DNA of 64,000 nt from Rhizobium lentis (GCF_014200175.1 NZ_JACHBD010000001.1:434001-498000), one strand, 5' to 3'; shown: positions 34,501 to 42,521, counted from the first letter of the stretch. The notes: a model not told the origin generated them from the letters alone. Program-made: numbers and translations.

Positions 34501-35634
34501 ATGCGCAGCAGAGCATCGAAATTCAGCGTCGCCGTTGCTTTCCTTATGGCAAGTAGCAGCTTGACCATGGCAGCCCCGGCAGTCGTTAATTGCAATACCG
34601 CCGTGCGCGGCACGCTCGAATACCGGTTGTGCATGCCGACCAAATCAATTCAAGCCGGCAGCAAATTCAACCGGAACGACAGCGATCGCAGCAGCCGAGG
34701 CATCGGCGACGGCCAGAAGACGTCGAGCACCAGTCCTACTGCCGAGTCCAGTGGCAATAGTGGCAGTGGCAATCAGGTTGCGGATGATGGCGGAAACGAC
34801 ACTGGCGACAACACCGGTGATAATACTGGTGACAACACCGGCAACACCGGCGGCAATACCGGTGGTAACACTGGCGACAATACTGGTGACGACACCGGTA
34901 ACAACACCGGCGACAACGACCACGGCCACGGCCATCACGGCGGCAAGGGCGGCAAGGGCGGCAAAGATCACGATCATGGCAAAGGTGGCCATGGGAAAGA
35001 CAACCATGGCGACAAGGGCGGCAAGGATCACGGGCACGGCAAGGACGCCCATGGAAAAGACAGCCACGGCAGCAAGGAAGATCACGGTAGGGGTGGGAAC
35101 GACGGTCGCGGCAAGGGCGACAATGGAGGCTCCGACAAGAGCGACAATGGCAGCTCTGGCAAGAACGAAAACGGCGGCTCCGGCAAGAGCGACAATGGCG
35201 GTTCCGACAAGAGCGACAATGGCGGTTCCGGCAAGAACGAAAACGGCGGCTCCGGTAAGAGCGACAATGGCGGTTCCGGCAAGAGCGACAACGGCGGCTC
35301 CGGCAAGAGCGACAATAGCGGTTCCGACAAGAGCGACAATGGCGGTTCCGGCAAGAGCGACAATGGCGGTTCCGACAAGAGCGACAACGGCGGTTCCGGC
35401 AAGAGCGACAACGGCGGCTCCGGCAAGAGCGACAATAGCGGTTCCGACAAGAGCGACAATGGCGGTTCCGGCAAGAGCGACAATGGCGGTTCCGACAAGA
35501 GCGACAATGGCGGTTCCGGCAAGAGCGACAACGGCGGTTCCGAAAAGAACGACAATGGCGGCTCCGACAAGACCGACAACGGCGGTTCTGGCAAGAGCGA
35601 CAAAGGCGGTTCCGGCAAGGGCGGACCGAACTGA
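34501..35634 (+). CDS. Secreted repeat-rich, His-containing protein
   Basis: A 377-residue protein with a signal peptide (ending near SSLTMAAPA, about 24) and a short Cys-containing segment (VVNCNTAVRGTLEYRLCMP). After that: TGDN repeats (about 100-140), a His/Gly/Lys segment (about 142-195: HGHGHHGGKGGKGGK) and 8-residue repeats GGSGKSDN or GGSDKSDN to the end. The pattern is not the RTX nonapeptide. Low complexity makes other frames open too; the signal peptide and GGGAGACTTTGAA site fix this one. The His segment may bind metal; the tail may be a flexible surface polymer. Function unknown. Confidence 0.75.
   Translation: MRSRASKFSVAVAFLMASSSLTMAAPAVVNCNTAVRGTLEYRLCMPTKSIQAGSKFNRNDSDRSSRGIGDGQKTSSTSPTAESSGNSGSGNQVADDGGNDTGDNTGDNTGDNTGNTGGNTGGNTGDNTGDDTGNNTGDNDHGHGHHGGKGGKGGKDHDHGKGGHGKDNHGDKGGKDHGHGKDAHGKDSHGSKEDHGRGGNDGRGKGDNGGSDKSDNGSSGKNENGGSGKSDNGGSDKSDNGGSGKNENGGSGKSDNGGSGKSDNGGSGKSDNSGSDKSDNGGSGKSDNGGSDKSDNGGSGKSDNGGSGKSDNSGSDKSDNGGSGKSDNGGSDKSDNGGSGKSDNGGSEKNDNGGSDKTDNGGSGKSDKGGSGKGGPN
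35281..35520. repeat. 120-bp tandem duplication inside the repeat gene
   Basis: Bases 35281-35400 and 35401-35520 are identical except one position (AAC versus AAT near the end). Each copy holds five 24-bp units. The duplication keeps the reading frame. Confidence 0.9.
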
Positions 35635-35655
35635 GCTTGTCATCGTAGAAACGCA

Positions 35656-35686
35656 AAAGGTAAGGCCGGTCTCCGGCCTCACCTTT
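35656..35686 (+). terminator. Intrinsic terminator after the repeat gene
   Basis: AAAGGT-A-AGGCCGG, loop TCT, CCGGCCT-C-ACCTTT: a 13-bp stem with one mismatch, beginning 21 bp after the stop. The stem itself ends in TTT. Confidence 0.65.
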
Positions 35687-35689
35687 CCT

Positions 35690-36162
35690 GGATCATCGGC
35701 TTGAACCTCAATCGCCGGCCATTACCGTTCTCTGAAAAAGGACATGGCGGCGAACCAGGCGGGCTGCTCCGGCAGATTCCAGACCATAGTCTGGCGATCA
35801 ACCTTGTGTTTGGCCGCCCACGCTCGATATGAGTCTCATCGGCCAGACGCCCGCTCCCCTGCTTAAATCCTGGGAACAGTGGGCCGGCGCCCTGCCAGCA
35901 GGAGACTCTCATAGTCGAGGCGATCAACCCGATCTCCGCCACCGCCGCATCCGAGCCTGACGACACGCCCTTTGGCGAGCGCCAGGCGATCGTCTAGTCT
36001 GACCTAGGCAAAAAGCTGTCTTCCTTCGCCACAGTAGATCTGGCGGACAACACACATCCCCACTCACTCTGTGCTCGTCACAGGAATGAGGTGGGAGGTG
36101 AGCACTCCCCCTTAATATTCGCTCGGCGTGATGGGATAAGATGCCGACGACAGTTTTACCAC
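35690..36162. other. Intergenic region between repeat gene and zur
   Basis: About 470 bp without a supportable gene. A plus-strand frame ending ATAASEPDDTPFGERQAIV at about 35997 looks somewhat protein-like but has no start and may be a decayed gene end. The palindrome copy at 36062-36096 lies in the right half. Confidence 0.4.
36062..36096. repeat. TTCCTGTG/CACAGGAA palindrome, copy 2
   Basis: ACTCACTCTGTG-CTCGT-CACAGGAATGAGGTGG: the right arm CACAGGAAT equals that of the copy at 15184-15214; the left arm has diverged. Intergenic. Confidence 0.5.
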
Positions 36163-36561
36163 TTACGCCGCACAAGCCTCGCACAGGCCACGGATCTCAA
36201 TCGTCGTCTTCTCCGGCTTGAACTTCTGCCCGCGCACCCAGGCCATCAGCCGGTGGTCAACTTCATGGTCGTGGAACTCCATCACCTGGCCGCAGCTTTC
36301 GCAGATGGCGAAAGCGACAATGCCGTGGCTGTGGCAATTCTCGCCCGGGTGGGCGCAGGCGACGAAGGAATTGATGCTTTCCAGCCGGTGCACGACGCCA
36401 TATTCGAGCAGTTTCTCCAACGCACGGTAGACCTGCAGCGGCGCGCGAAAGCCATGATCGCGAAGCTTGTCCAGGATGGTGTAGGCGCTGAGCGGGCCTT
36501 CCGCCTTTTCGAGCACGTCGAAAACCAGCGACTGGTTCTTGGTGAGTTGCGGTGTCGTCAT
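36163..36561 (-). CDS. zur: Zinc uptake regulator (Fur family)
   Basis: A 132-residue Fur-family repressor. The N-terminal winged helix is LTKNQSLVFDVLEKAEGPLS, then APLQVYRALEKLLEYGVVHR. The C-terminal zinc sites are ACAHPGENCHSH, CESCGQ, HDHEVDH and CEAC. The gene context (znuC-znuB-zur) makes Zur far more likely than Fur or Mur. With zinc bound it would repress znuA, znuCB-zur and the CobW gene through the GTTAT-N3-ATAAC dyads. ATG overlaps the znuB stop as ATGA. Confidence 0.93.
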   Translation of the reverse strand: MTTPQLTKNQSLVFDVLEKAEGPLSAYTILDKLRDHGFRAPLQVYRALEKLLEYGVVHRLESINSFVACAHPGENCHSHGIVAFAICESCGQVMEFHDHEVDHRLMAWVRGQKFKPEKTTIEIRGLCEACAA

Positions 36562-37373
36562 GAGCCTTGTCCTTGCGCGACCGCGCGATGGCGCCTGACG
36601 GGAAGCAGGCTGAGAATGAAGAGAATGAGCGCCGCAACCACGATCGAAGGACCTGACGGCGTGTCATAGGTGAGCGAACCGAACAGCCCACCGACGACGG
36701 CCGCCGCGCCAATCAGCGAGGCGAACACTGCCATGATCTCCGGCGTGACCGAGAAACGCCGTGCCGCCGCCGCCGGAATGATCAGCAGCGAGGTGATCAG
36801 CATGATACCGACGATCTTCATGGCGATGGCGATGACGATGGCCATCAACAGCATGAAGAACAGCCGCGCCCGCTCGGGTCTCAGCCCCTCGGCCTCGGCA
36901 AGCTCGGCATTGACGGTTGCCGCCAGAAGCGGCCGCCAGAGCCAGGCGAGCGCCGCGAGCACGAACAAGCCGCCGCCCCAGATCAGCGCGATGTCGGTCC
37001 TGGAGACGGCAAGGATATCGCCGAACAGGAAGGCGATGAGATCAATCCTGACCCAGCTCATGAAGGCGACCATGACGAGGCCGATCGCCAGTGTGGCATG
37101 CGAGAGGATGCCGAGCAGCGCATCGGCCGACAGCGCCTGACGCTTCTGCAGGAAGAGCAGCAGCACCGAGACGAGGGCGGCGACGGCGAAGACGGCGAGC
37201 GTCAGGTTGAGTTCGAAAAGCAGCGACAGCGCCACGCCGAGCAGCGCCGAATGGGCGATCGTGTCGCCGAAATAGGCCATGCGCCGCCAGATGATGAAGC
37301 ACCCGAGCGGCCCCGTCGTCAGCGCCAGGCCGACACCGGCAAGGACGGCGCGCACGAAGAAATCGTCAAGCAT
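36558..37373 (-). CDS. znuB: Zinc ABC transporter permease
   Basis: A 271-residue ABC-3 type inner-membrane permease with about eight hydrophobic segments. Marks include LTTGPLGCFIIWRRMAYFGD, ALLGVALSLLFELNLTLAV and MKIVGIMLITSLLIIPAAAA. ATG 37373 overlaps the znuC 3' end by 8 bp; the longer frame upstream merely reads into znuC. It forms the channel of the ZnuABC importer and overlaps zur by 4 bp. Confidence 0.93.
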   Translation of the reverse strand: MLDDFFVRAVLAGVGLALTTGPLGCFIIWRRMAYFGDTIAHSALLGVALSLLFELNLTLAVFAVAALVSVLLLFLQKRQALSADALLGILSHATLAIGLVMVAFMSWVRIDLIAFLFGDILAVSRTDIALIWGGGLFVLAALAWLWRPLLAATVNAELAEAEGLRPERARLFFMLLMAIVIAIAMKIVGIMLITSLLIIPAAAARRFSVTPEIMAVFASLIGAAAVVGGLFGSLTYDTPSGPSIVVAALILFILSLLPVRRHRAVAQGQGS

Positions 37374-38271
37374 GGCGGCCCTCCCCGCTGCGGGAATGGG
37401 CGTGTTCATGCGCATGATCGTGTGCGTGCTCATGGGTGCCATGAGCGTGCCCATGCCCGTCATGTGCGTGATGGCCGTCCTCGGGATGGCAATGATCCGT
37501 CACGGAACCATCGGCATGGCGCACGCGCCCGTCCGGCAGATGCGTGTGATCGTGGTGATGGCTGTAGACGGCAAGCGTCTGGGCAGCACGGCTGCCGAAC
37601 AGGCGCACGTATTCCGGGCTGCGGCTGACGGCCTCTGGGGTGCCGCGGCAGCAGACATGGCCGTTGAGGCAGATCACCGTGTCGGTCTCCGCCATGACGA
37701 CGTGCAGATCGTGCGAGATCAGCAGGATGCCGCAGCCGCTGGTGTTGCGGATCGATTTGATCAGGTCGTAAAGGGCGATTTCGCCGGAAAAATCCACGCC
37801 CTGCACCGGCTCGTCGAGCACCAGCAGATCGGGCTTGCGGGCAATGGCGCGCGCCATCAGCGCCCTTTGGAACTCACCGCCGGAGAGATGCTGCACCTCG
37901 GCATCGATCATATGGGCAATGCCGGCGGCTTCGAGGGCTGCCTGCATGTCGCCCTGCGGCAGCGGGCCGGTCAGCGTCATCAGCCGGCGCACCGAAAGCG
38001 GCAGCGTCCAGTCGATCGAAAGCTTCTGCGGGACATAACCGACCTTGAGGCCGGCCAGCCGCTCGACCCTGCCCTCGTCCGGCTTCAACACGCCGATCGC
38101 CGCCTTGGCGCTCGTCGATTTGCCGGAGCCGTTCGGCCCGATGAGCGTGACGATTTCGCCGCGCGACACGGAAAACTCGACGCCGCGCACGAGCCACCGG
38201 CCGCCGCGCAGGACGCCGACATTCTCGAGCGAAACCAGCGGTTCGCCCTTCTTGTTTGCGGGAGAGAGCAT
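37366..38271 (-). CDS. znuC: Zinc ABC transporter ATPase with His-rich tail
   Basis: The protein has 301 residues. Walker A is GPNGSGKST (45-53); the signature is LSGGEFQRALMARA; Walker B is LLVLDEPVQGVDFSG; the H-loop is LLISHDLHVVM. After about residue 235 there is a His-rich extension (YSHHHDHTHLPDG, then HGHAHGTHEHAHDHAHEHAH), about 60 residues longer than a minimal ABC ATPase. The tail probably binds zinc in the cytoplasm. It powers ZnuB and is first gene of znuC-znuB-zur. A Zur-type dyad lies 42 bp upstream. Confidence 0.93.
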   Translation of the reverse strand: MLSPANKKGEPLVSLENVGVLRGGRWLVRGVEFSVSRGEIVTLIGPNGSGKSTSAKAAIGVLKPDEGRVERLAGLKVGYVPQKLSIDWTLPLSVRRLMTLTGPLPQGDMQAALEAAGIAHMIDAEVQHLSGGEFQRALMARAIARKPDLLVLDEPVQGVDFSGEIALYDLIKSIRNTSGCGILLISHDLHVVMAETDTVICLNGHVCCRGTPEAVSRSPEYVRLFGSRAAQTLAVYSHHHDHTHLPDGRVRHADGSVTDHCHPEDGHHAHDGHGHAHGTHEHAHDHAHEHAHSRSGEGRHA

Positions 38272-38312
38272 CAAATTTTCCGACAGCGCTGTTGCATCCT
38301 GCTATTGCACAC

Positions 38313-38325
38313 GTTATAGCATAAC
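38313..38325. promoter_or_regulatory. Zur box 1 (znuC side)
   Basis: GTTAT-AGC-ATAAC is a perfect 5-bp dyad with 3-nt centre, 42 bp upstream of znuC. The same form recurs ahead of the CobW gene and, with one mismatch, on the znuA side. Confidence 0.85.
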
Positions 38326-38334
38326 GCAATTGAT

Positions 38335-38347
38335 GTAATAACATAAC
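38335..38347. promoter_or_regulatory. Zur box 2 (znuA side)
   Basis: GTAAT-AAC-ATAAC differs from the dyad consensus at one position. It lies 22 bp (two helical turns) from box 1 and 26 bp upstream of the znuA start. Confidence 0.7.
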
Positions 38348-38372
38348 ACTTGCAATTCAAGCGGAGCACCTG

Positions 38373-39398
38373 ATGAAACGCGCCCTGAGGCCTCTGAAAA
38401 CGTGGGCCTTCAATATCCCGGCAGTCCTCTCCATTCCGGCTTTGGCGATCCCCGCTTTGCTCTTTGCCGGCACGATGCGGGCGGCCGACGCGCCTGTTGT
38501 CGTCACCTCGATCAAGCCGATCCATTCGCTGGTTGCGGCAATCATGCAGGGCGTCGGCGAACCGGAGCTGATCGTCGATGGCGCCGCCTCCCCTCACACA
38601 TACAATCTGAAGCCTTCGAACGCGCGCGCCCTGCAGGAAGCCAAGGTGATCTTCTGGACCGGCCCCGGGCTCGAGGCCTTCCTGGAAAAGCCGTTGCAGG
38701 CACTGGGCTCGAAGGCGAGCATCGCCGAGCTCGACAAGGCGCCCGGCCTCGTCAAGCTGCCCTTCCGCGAGGGCGGAGCCTTCGAACCGCATGATGATGG
38801 TGATGGGGATGATCACGACCATGCCGCCGAAACCGGGCATGGCAATGATCACGAGCATGACCATGACCACGACCACGGCGCCTTCGACACGCATCTCTGG
38901 CTCGACCCGATGAACGCCAAGGCGATGGCCGCCGAAATCACCACGACGCTGGTCGCTGCCGACCCCGCCAATGCGCTGACCTATCAGGCCAATGCCAAGG
39001 CGCTGGACGACAGGCTGACGGCGCTGGACAAAGAGATCGCGGCCACTGTCGCGCCCGTCAAGGACAAGCCTTTCGTCGTCTTCCACGACGCCTACCAATA
39101 TTTCGAGCACCGCTATGGCATCAGCGTCGCAGGTTCGATCACCGTCAGCCCGGAAACCGTTCCCGGCGCCGAGCGCGTCTCGGAAATCCACCGCAAGGTC
39201 GGCGAACTCGGCGCAACCTGCGTCTTTGCCGAGCCGCAATTCGAGCCGCGCCTCGTCAATGTCGTCATCGAGGGCACCAGCGCCAGATCCGGCGTGCTCG
39301 ACCCCGAAGCGGCGACGCTGAAGGCCGGCCCTGACCTCTACTTCACTCTCATGCGCGGCATCGCCGAGAGCATGAGGGCTTGCCTCTCCGGCGCATGA
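38373..39398 (+). CDS. znuA: Periplasmic zinc-binding protein
   Basis: A 341-residue protein with a long signal peptide (cut near 38, MRAADA). Zinc ligands are H75 (SPHTYNL), H174 (DTHLWLDP), H238 (VVFHDAY) and a late Asp (VLDPEA). The His/Asp-rich loop at about 140-168 (HEHDHDHDHGA) is the diagnostic ZnuA insertion. It delivers zinc to ZnuB in the periplasm. It is divergent from znuCB-zur behind Zur box 2 and is followed by a strong terminator. Confidence 0.95.
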   Translation: MKRALRPLKTWAFNIPAVLSIPALAIPALLFAGTMRAADAPVVVTSIKPIHSLVAAIMQGVGEPELIVDGAASPHTYNLKPSNARALQEAKVIFWTGPGLEAFLEKPLQALGSKASIAELDKAPGLVKLPFREGGAFEPHDDGDGDDHDHAAETGHGNDHEHDHDHDHGAFDTHLWLDPMNAKAMAAEITTTLVAADPANALTYQANAKALDDRLTALDKEIAATVAPVKDKPFVVFHDAYQYFEHRYGISVAGSITVSPETVPGAERVSEIHRKVGELGATCVFAEPQFEPRLVNVVIEGTSARSGVLDPEAATLKAGPDLYFTLMRGIAESMRACLSGA

Positions 39399-39436
39399 TT
39401 GCCGTGCAATCTCCTGGAGACAGCTGAGGCGAAAAG

Positions 39437-39464
39437 AGGCGGATGACCCCGTTCCGCCTTTTTT
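39437..39464 (+). terminator. Intrinsic terminator after znuA
   Basis: AGGCGGA, 9-nt loop, TCCGCCT, then TTTTT. A classical terminator, 39 bp after the znuA stop. Confidence 0.85.
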
Positions 39465-39477
39465 CGGCTTAGCATAC

Positions 39478-39490
39478 GTTATGATATAAC
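39478..39490. promoter_or_regulatory. Zur box 3 (CobW gene)
   Basis: GTTAT-GAT-ATAAC, the same perfect dyad as box 1, 21 bp before the CobW-family start. It places this GTPase in the zinc regulon. Confidence 0.82.
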
Positions 39491-39511
39491 ATTAATATCG
39501 ACGAGGTACCC

Positions 39512-40717
39512 ATGGGCGACAGACTTCCGGTCACGGTGCTTTCCGGCTTTCTCGGCGCCGGCAAGACGACGCTGCTCAACCACGTGCTCGCCAATCGCGC
39601 GGGCCTGCGCGTCGCCGTCATCGTCAACGACATGAGCGAGGTGAATATCGACGCCGCCCTTGTGCGCGACGGCGGCGCCAATCTCTCGCGCACTGAGGAG
39701 CAGCTGGTCGAGATGACCAATGGCTGCATCTGCTGCACGCTGCGCGACGACCTTTTGAAGGAGGTCCGCGACCTCGCCAACCAAGGCCGCTTCGATTACC
39801 TGCTGATCGAATCGACCGGCATTGCCGAGCCGCTGCCCGTCGCCACCACCTTCGAGTTCCGTGGCGAGAACGGAGAAAGCCTTTCGGATGTCGCGAGGCT
39901 GGACACGATGATAACGGTGGTCGACGCCGCCAATCTGCTGGCCGACTACGCCTCCGCCGATTTCCTCGCCGACCGCGGCGAAACCGCAGGTGACGGCGAC
40001 AACAGGACCCTCGTCGACCTGCTGGTCGAGCAGATCGAATTCGCCGATGTCGTGGTGCTGAACAAGATCGGCACGGCAAGCGACGAGCAGCGCGACGCCG
40101 CGCGCAGGATCATCATCGGCCTGAACCCCGATGCCAAGCTGATCGAGGCAGATTTCGCCAAGGTGGCGCTGAAGGACGTACTTGGCGCCGGCCGCTTCGA
40201 TATCGACAGGGCCGAGACCCATCCGCTCTGGTACAAGGAGCTGCACGGTTTCGAGGACCATGTGCCCGAGACCGAGGAATACGGCATCCGCTCCTTCGTC
40301 TATCGCGAGAAGCGGCCGTTCCATCCGGCCAAGCTCCACGCCTTTCTCGACAAGACCTGGCCGGGCGTGGTGCGCGCCAAAGGCTTCTTCTGGCTGGCCA
40401 CTCGCCCGCACCATGTCGGCGAGATCAGCCAGGCGGGCTCGATCGTGCGCACCGGCAAGATGGGCCTGTGGTGGGCGGCCATCCCCCGCGAGCAGTGGCC
40501 GCAGGAGCCTGGCTTCCTCAACGCCCTCGGCCCTTATCTCGATCCCGTCTGGGGCGACCGCCGCCAGGAAATCGTCTTCATCGGCGCCGACCCGATGGAC
40601 GAGGACTGGATCAGGAGAGAACTCGATGCCTGCCTGGTGGAAGGCGATTCCTTCATGCCGGAGCGCTGGCGCAACCTGCCCGACCCTTTCGCCAGCTGGA
40701 ACAGGGAGGCCGCATGA
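39512..40717 (+). CDS. CobW/COG0523 family GTPase, zinc-regulated
   Basis: A 401-residue G3E GTPase. The P-loop is GFLGAGKTT (12-20), the CxCC metal site is GCICC (71-75), and the switch region reads [15 protein letters not shown]. The C-terminal CobW_C domain (about 270-385) includes GFFWLATRP. With Zur box 3 upstream it matches the ZigA/ZagA-type zinc metallochaperones rather than the cobalamin enzyme. It probably hands zinc to a client protein under starvation. Overlaps the next mini-ORF by 4 bp. Confidence 0.93.
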   Translation: MGDRLPVTVLSGFLGAGKTTLLNHVLANRAGLRVAVIVNDMSEVNIDAALVRDGGANLSRTEEQLVEMTNGCICCTLRDDLLKEVRDLANQGRFDYLLIESTGIAEPLPVATTFEFRGENGESLSDVARLDTMITVVDAANLLADYASADFLADRGETAGDGDNRTLVDLLVEQIEFADVVVLNKIGTASDEQRDAARRIIIGLNPDAKLIEADFAKVALKDVLGAGRFDIDRAETHPLWYKELHGFEDHVPETEEYGIRSFVYREKRPFHPAKLHAFLDKTWPGVVRAKGFFWLATRPHHVGEISQAGSIVRTGKMGLWWAAIPREQWPQEPGFLNALGPYLDPVWGDRRQEIVFIGADPMDEDWIRRELDACLVEGDSFMPERWRNLPDPFASWNREAA

Positions 40718-40797
40718 AGGCGGCGGCGATCAAGCGCTACCGCTGCAGCTGCGAGGAATGCGATCCCCTGCCGCAGATCGAGGGCTGCATCCGCTGA
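40714..40797 (+). CDS. 27-residue Cys-rich mini-protein (putative)
   Basis: ATG 40714 overlaps the CobW stop (ATGA) with GGGAGG 7-12 bp upstream. The frame gives [20 protein letters not shown], then QIEGCIR. CxCxxC is a plausible metal-binding motif. Coupling to a zinc-regulated metallochaperone suggests it is translated and zinc-related. It may also be the shortened relic of a longer gene. Too short to judge by composition. Confidence 0.45.
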   Translation: MKAAAIKRYRCSCEECDPLPQIEGCIR

Positions 40798-40958
40798 TCT
40801 ATGAGCGGGAGGCTGAGGTTGCGGCCGAAAGGCCGAAAGGCTTGCTCGGGATCATTACCGAGCGGGTGATGTCGTCACGCCGGCAGGGGTGACGATTTGT
40901 CTGTGCAGGAAGCGCGCCTGATTTTGCGCAATTCTCGTACTTCTCTCCTTCTCGCGTC

Positions 40959-41141
40959 GGCGTGCTGTAGCACCCCCTCTGCCCTGCCGGGGGAGATCGG
41001 CTGGGCTGATGACTTTGCCAAACAATAACGGTCTGATGTTTCCGCACGACGGCGGAGAGGGACTGGCGGGCCAACCCTTTGCCGATCTTCCCACCTGTCG
41101 GGGAGATGCCCGGCAGGGCAGAGGGGTGCTACACGGCACGC
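40959..41141. repeat. RIME-like mosaic intergenic element, copy B
   Basis: A 183-bp element with outer arms GGCGTGC/GCACGCC; the left arm continues GTAGCACCCCCTCTGCCCTG and the right arm is its near-complement (GGCAGGGCAGAGGGGTGCTA). The right part GGGGAGATGCCCGGCAGGGC equals that in copy A. No gene lies in the remaining 40798-41150. Confidence 0.75.
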
Positions 41142-41154
41142 CTTCCCTCTCAGA

Positions 41155-41183
41155 ATCTAAAAAGGGCGGCCGAAGCCGCCCTT
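41155..41183 (-). terminator. Intrinsic terminator of the RcnB gene
   Basis: On the minus strand AAGGGCGGC-TTCG-GCCGCCCTT, then TTTAG. A perfect 9-bp stem with a UUCG tetraloop, 15 bp after the stop. Confidence 0.8.
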
Positions 41184-41197
41184 GCCATATCCTGCCA

Positions 41198-41524
41198 TCA
41201 GCGCCCGGCGATGATGCCGGAGATGATGCCGCTGGTGACGCCGATCAGCAGGAAGTCGTTGTCGGCGCGGACCCAGCGATAGCCGCGCGGCGGAGGCGCG
41301 AGCCGGTAGCGGCGGTAGTCGTTGACGTCGTGAAACCGGCGGCGTTCGCTGGCGTTGACGCGGTATCCCTTCTTCCAATGCGGCCTCACGACCGTTTTCT
41401 TGACGATCACCTCTTTCTGAACGACGACGGGCGGACGGCGGAAATCATCCGCGCTCGCCTGGGAGGCAACGATCGGCGAGAGAAGGAAGGATGCGGACAG
41501 GAGAGCTGCAAAGATCTTTTTCAT
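41198..41524 (-). CDS. RcnB-family small periplasmic protein
   Basis: A 108-residue exported protein. The signal peptide ends near 25 (SQASA). A basic middle follows (VQKEVIVKKTVVRPHWKKGY), and the family end is clear: DYRRYRLAPPPRGYRWVRAD, then DFLLIGVTSGIISGII. In E. coli RcnB affects nickel/cobalt homeostasis; in rhizobia many paralogues exist without a known role. Proximity to the zinc genes may be fortuitous. Own terminator downstream. Confidence 0.85.
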   Translation of the reverse strand: MKKIFAALLSASFLLSPIVASQASADDFRRPPVVVQKEVIVKKTVVRPHWKKGYRVNASERRRFHDVNDYRRYRLAPPPRGYRWVRADNDFLLIGVTSGIISGIIAGR

Positions 41525-41676
41525 GTGCGGTTCCTTGTGTTGGGCACGGGAGAAAACTAGGGCCGAAAAGATGAACCGAAACTGAAAGCTAGATTAAACT
41601 TCCGTAATGAAATCCGCGGCTTCCGCGGCGTGTCTTACATTTTAGATAAAACTCATATGCCAACATTGGTGGCCGC

Positions 41677-41827
41677 CTCGCCCTTCGAGCCCCCTGACGG
41701 GGCACCTCAGGTGAGGTAGGAGAGAAGCTGCGGCCGCCGACGGAAACCGCAGCTGCAAGACGCGCCGCTCAGTCTTCAGCCACACGGCACACCGGCCCAA
41801 AGGCCGGAGCCTCGAAGGACGGGGCGA
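41677..41827. repeat. Dispersed 'CTTCGAGG' palindromic repeat, copy 3
   Basis: Outer arms CTCGCCCTTCGAG and CTCGAAGGACGGGGCGAG are near-complementary. An inner dyad AGCTGCGGC/CCGCAGCT is present. It accounts for most of the gap 41525-41956, in which no gene is seen. Confidence 0.6.
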
Positions 41828-41887
41828 GTGACAAGGGCCAACCACCCCAACGTTAGAATGCCGTCTGCGCCTTGCCGCTCGCGCGCG

Positions 41888-41937
41888 AGCGTGTAGTTTC
41901 CTCCGCGCGTCAATTCAGAGGTAGGTAAGACATGTCC
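41888..41937. repeat. 50-bp direct repeat, left copy
   Basis: AGCGTGTAGTTTC, then CGCGTCAATTCAGAGGTAGG and an ATGTCC start-like end. The right copy at 42955-43004 is the leader and first codons of the CNNM-type gene; about 80-85% of positions agree. Confidence 0.65.
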
Positions 41938-41956
41938 CCTTCCCGGGGAGGCGACG

Positions 41957-42515
41957 ATGAGCACTCACAACGAGGCCCTACCCGTTGCCGGGCCGGCTGA
42001 CGGCGCGCCGTTCGAGGTTTTCCGCGTCTTCCTCAAGCTCGGCCTCACCTCTCTCGGCGGACCGATTGCCCATCTCGGCTATTTCAGGAACGAACTAGTG
42101 GTGCGGCGCAAATGGATCAACGACGCCGTGATCGCACAGGCGATCGGGGGCATTGCGAAGAGCCTGACGCCGGACCGCGAGCGCGCCGGCATTCGCTGCC
42201 GCAGTCGCCATCGTCGTCTTCGTCGGCGGATCATTCGGCCAGATCGAGGCGATTGCGCTTGGAGCGGCGGCGGGGCTCGTTCTCTGTCGCGCCGATGCGC
42301 CCGCACTTGCCGGCCGTCTCGGCTTTCCCGGAACGCGTCGTGCCGGAGCGATCGCGGTTGTCATCGTCCTGCTGCTGGCGGCAGGTTCGGCCTCCCTCGC
42401 CGCGGATAGCCCAAGCTCGGATTCGATTTTCGGAACGATTGGGCGCAGATTTGAAACAGGAGCGTCCGCCGCACCGTCGCGTGCAGCGCTCCACGACAGC
42501 GGAAACACCATGGAG
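41957..42515 (+). pseudogene. Remnant of a chromate transporter gene (chrA-like)
   Basis: ATG 41957 begins a ChrA-type N-terminus (VFRVFLKLGLTSLGGPIAHL, then LGYFRNELVVRRKWI). It then jumps to a later part of the first domain (AVIAQAIGGIAKSLTPDRER), implying a deletion of roughly 90 codons. Near 42186 the frame shifts: AFAAAVAIVVFVGGSFGQIE and following helices are in another frame, which runs without a stop into the VOC gene. The second ChrA domain is absent. An intact, different chrA is at 44435-45856. Confidence 0.8.
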
Positions 42516-42521
42516 GAAACC

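Noticed and set aside
34501..35634. RTX calcium-binding toxin-type repeat
   Set aside because: The units are GGSGKSDN and GGSDKSDN, 8 residues, without the GGxGxDxUx nonapeptide.
34801..35640. CRISPR-like array
   Set aside because: Units are contiguous 24-bp coding repeats without unique spacers.
34645..35682. Long open frames in other frames and on the other strand over the repeat gene
   Set aside because: The 24-bp repeat contains no stop in several frames; only the plus-strand frame at 34501 has a signal peptide and ribosome binding site.
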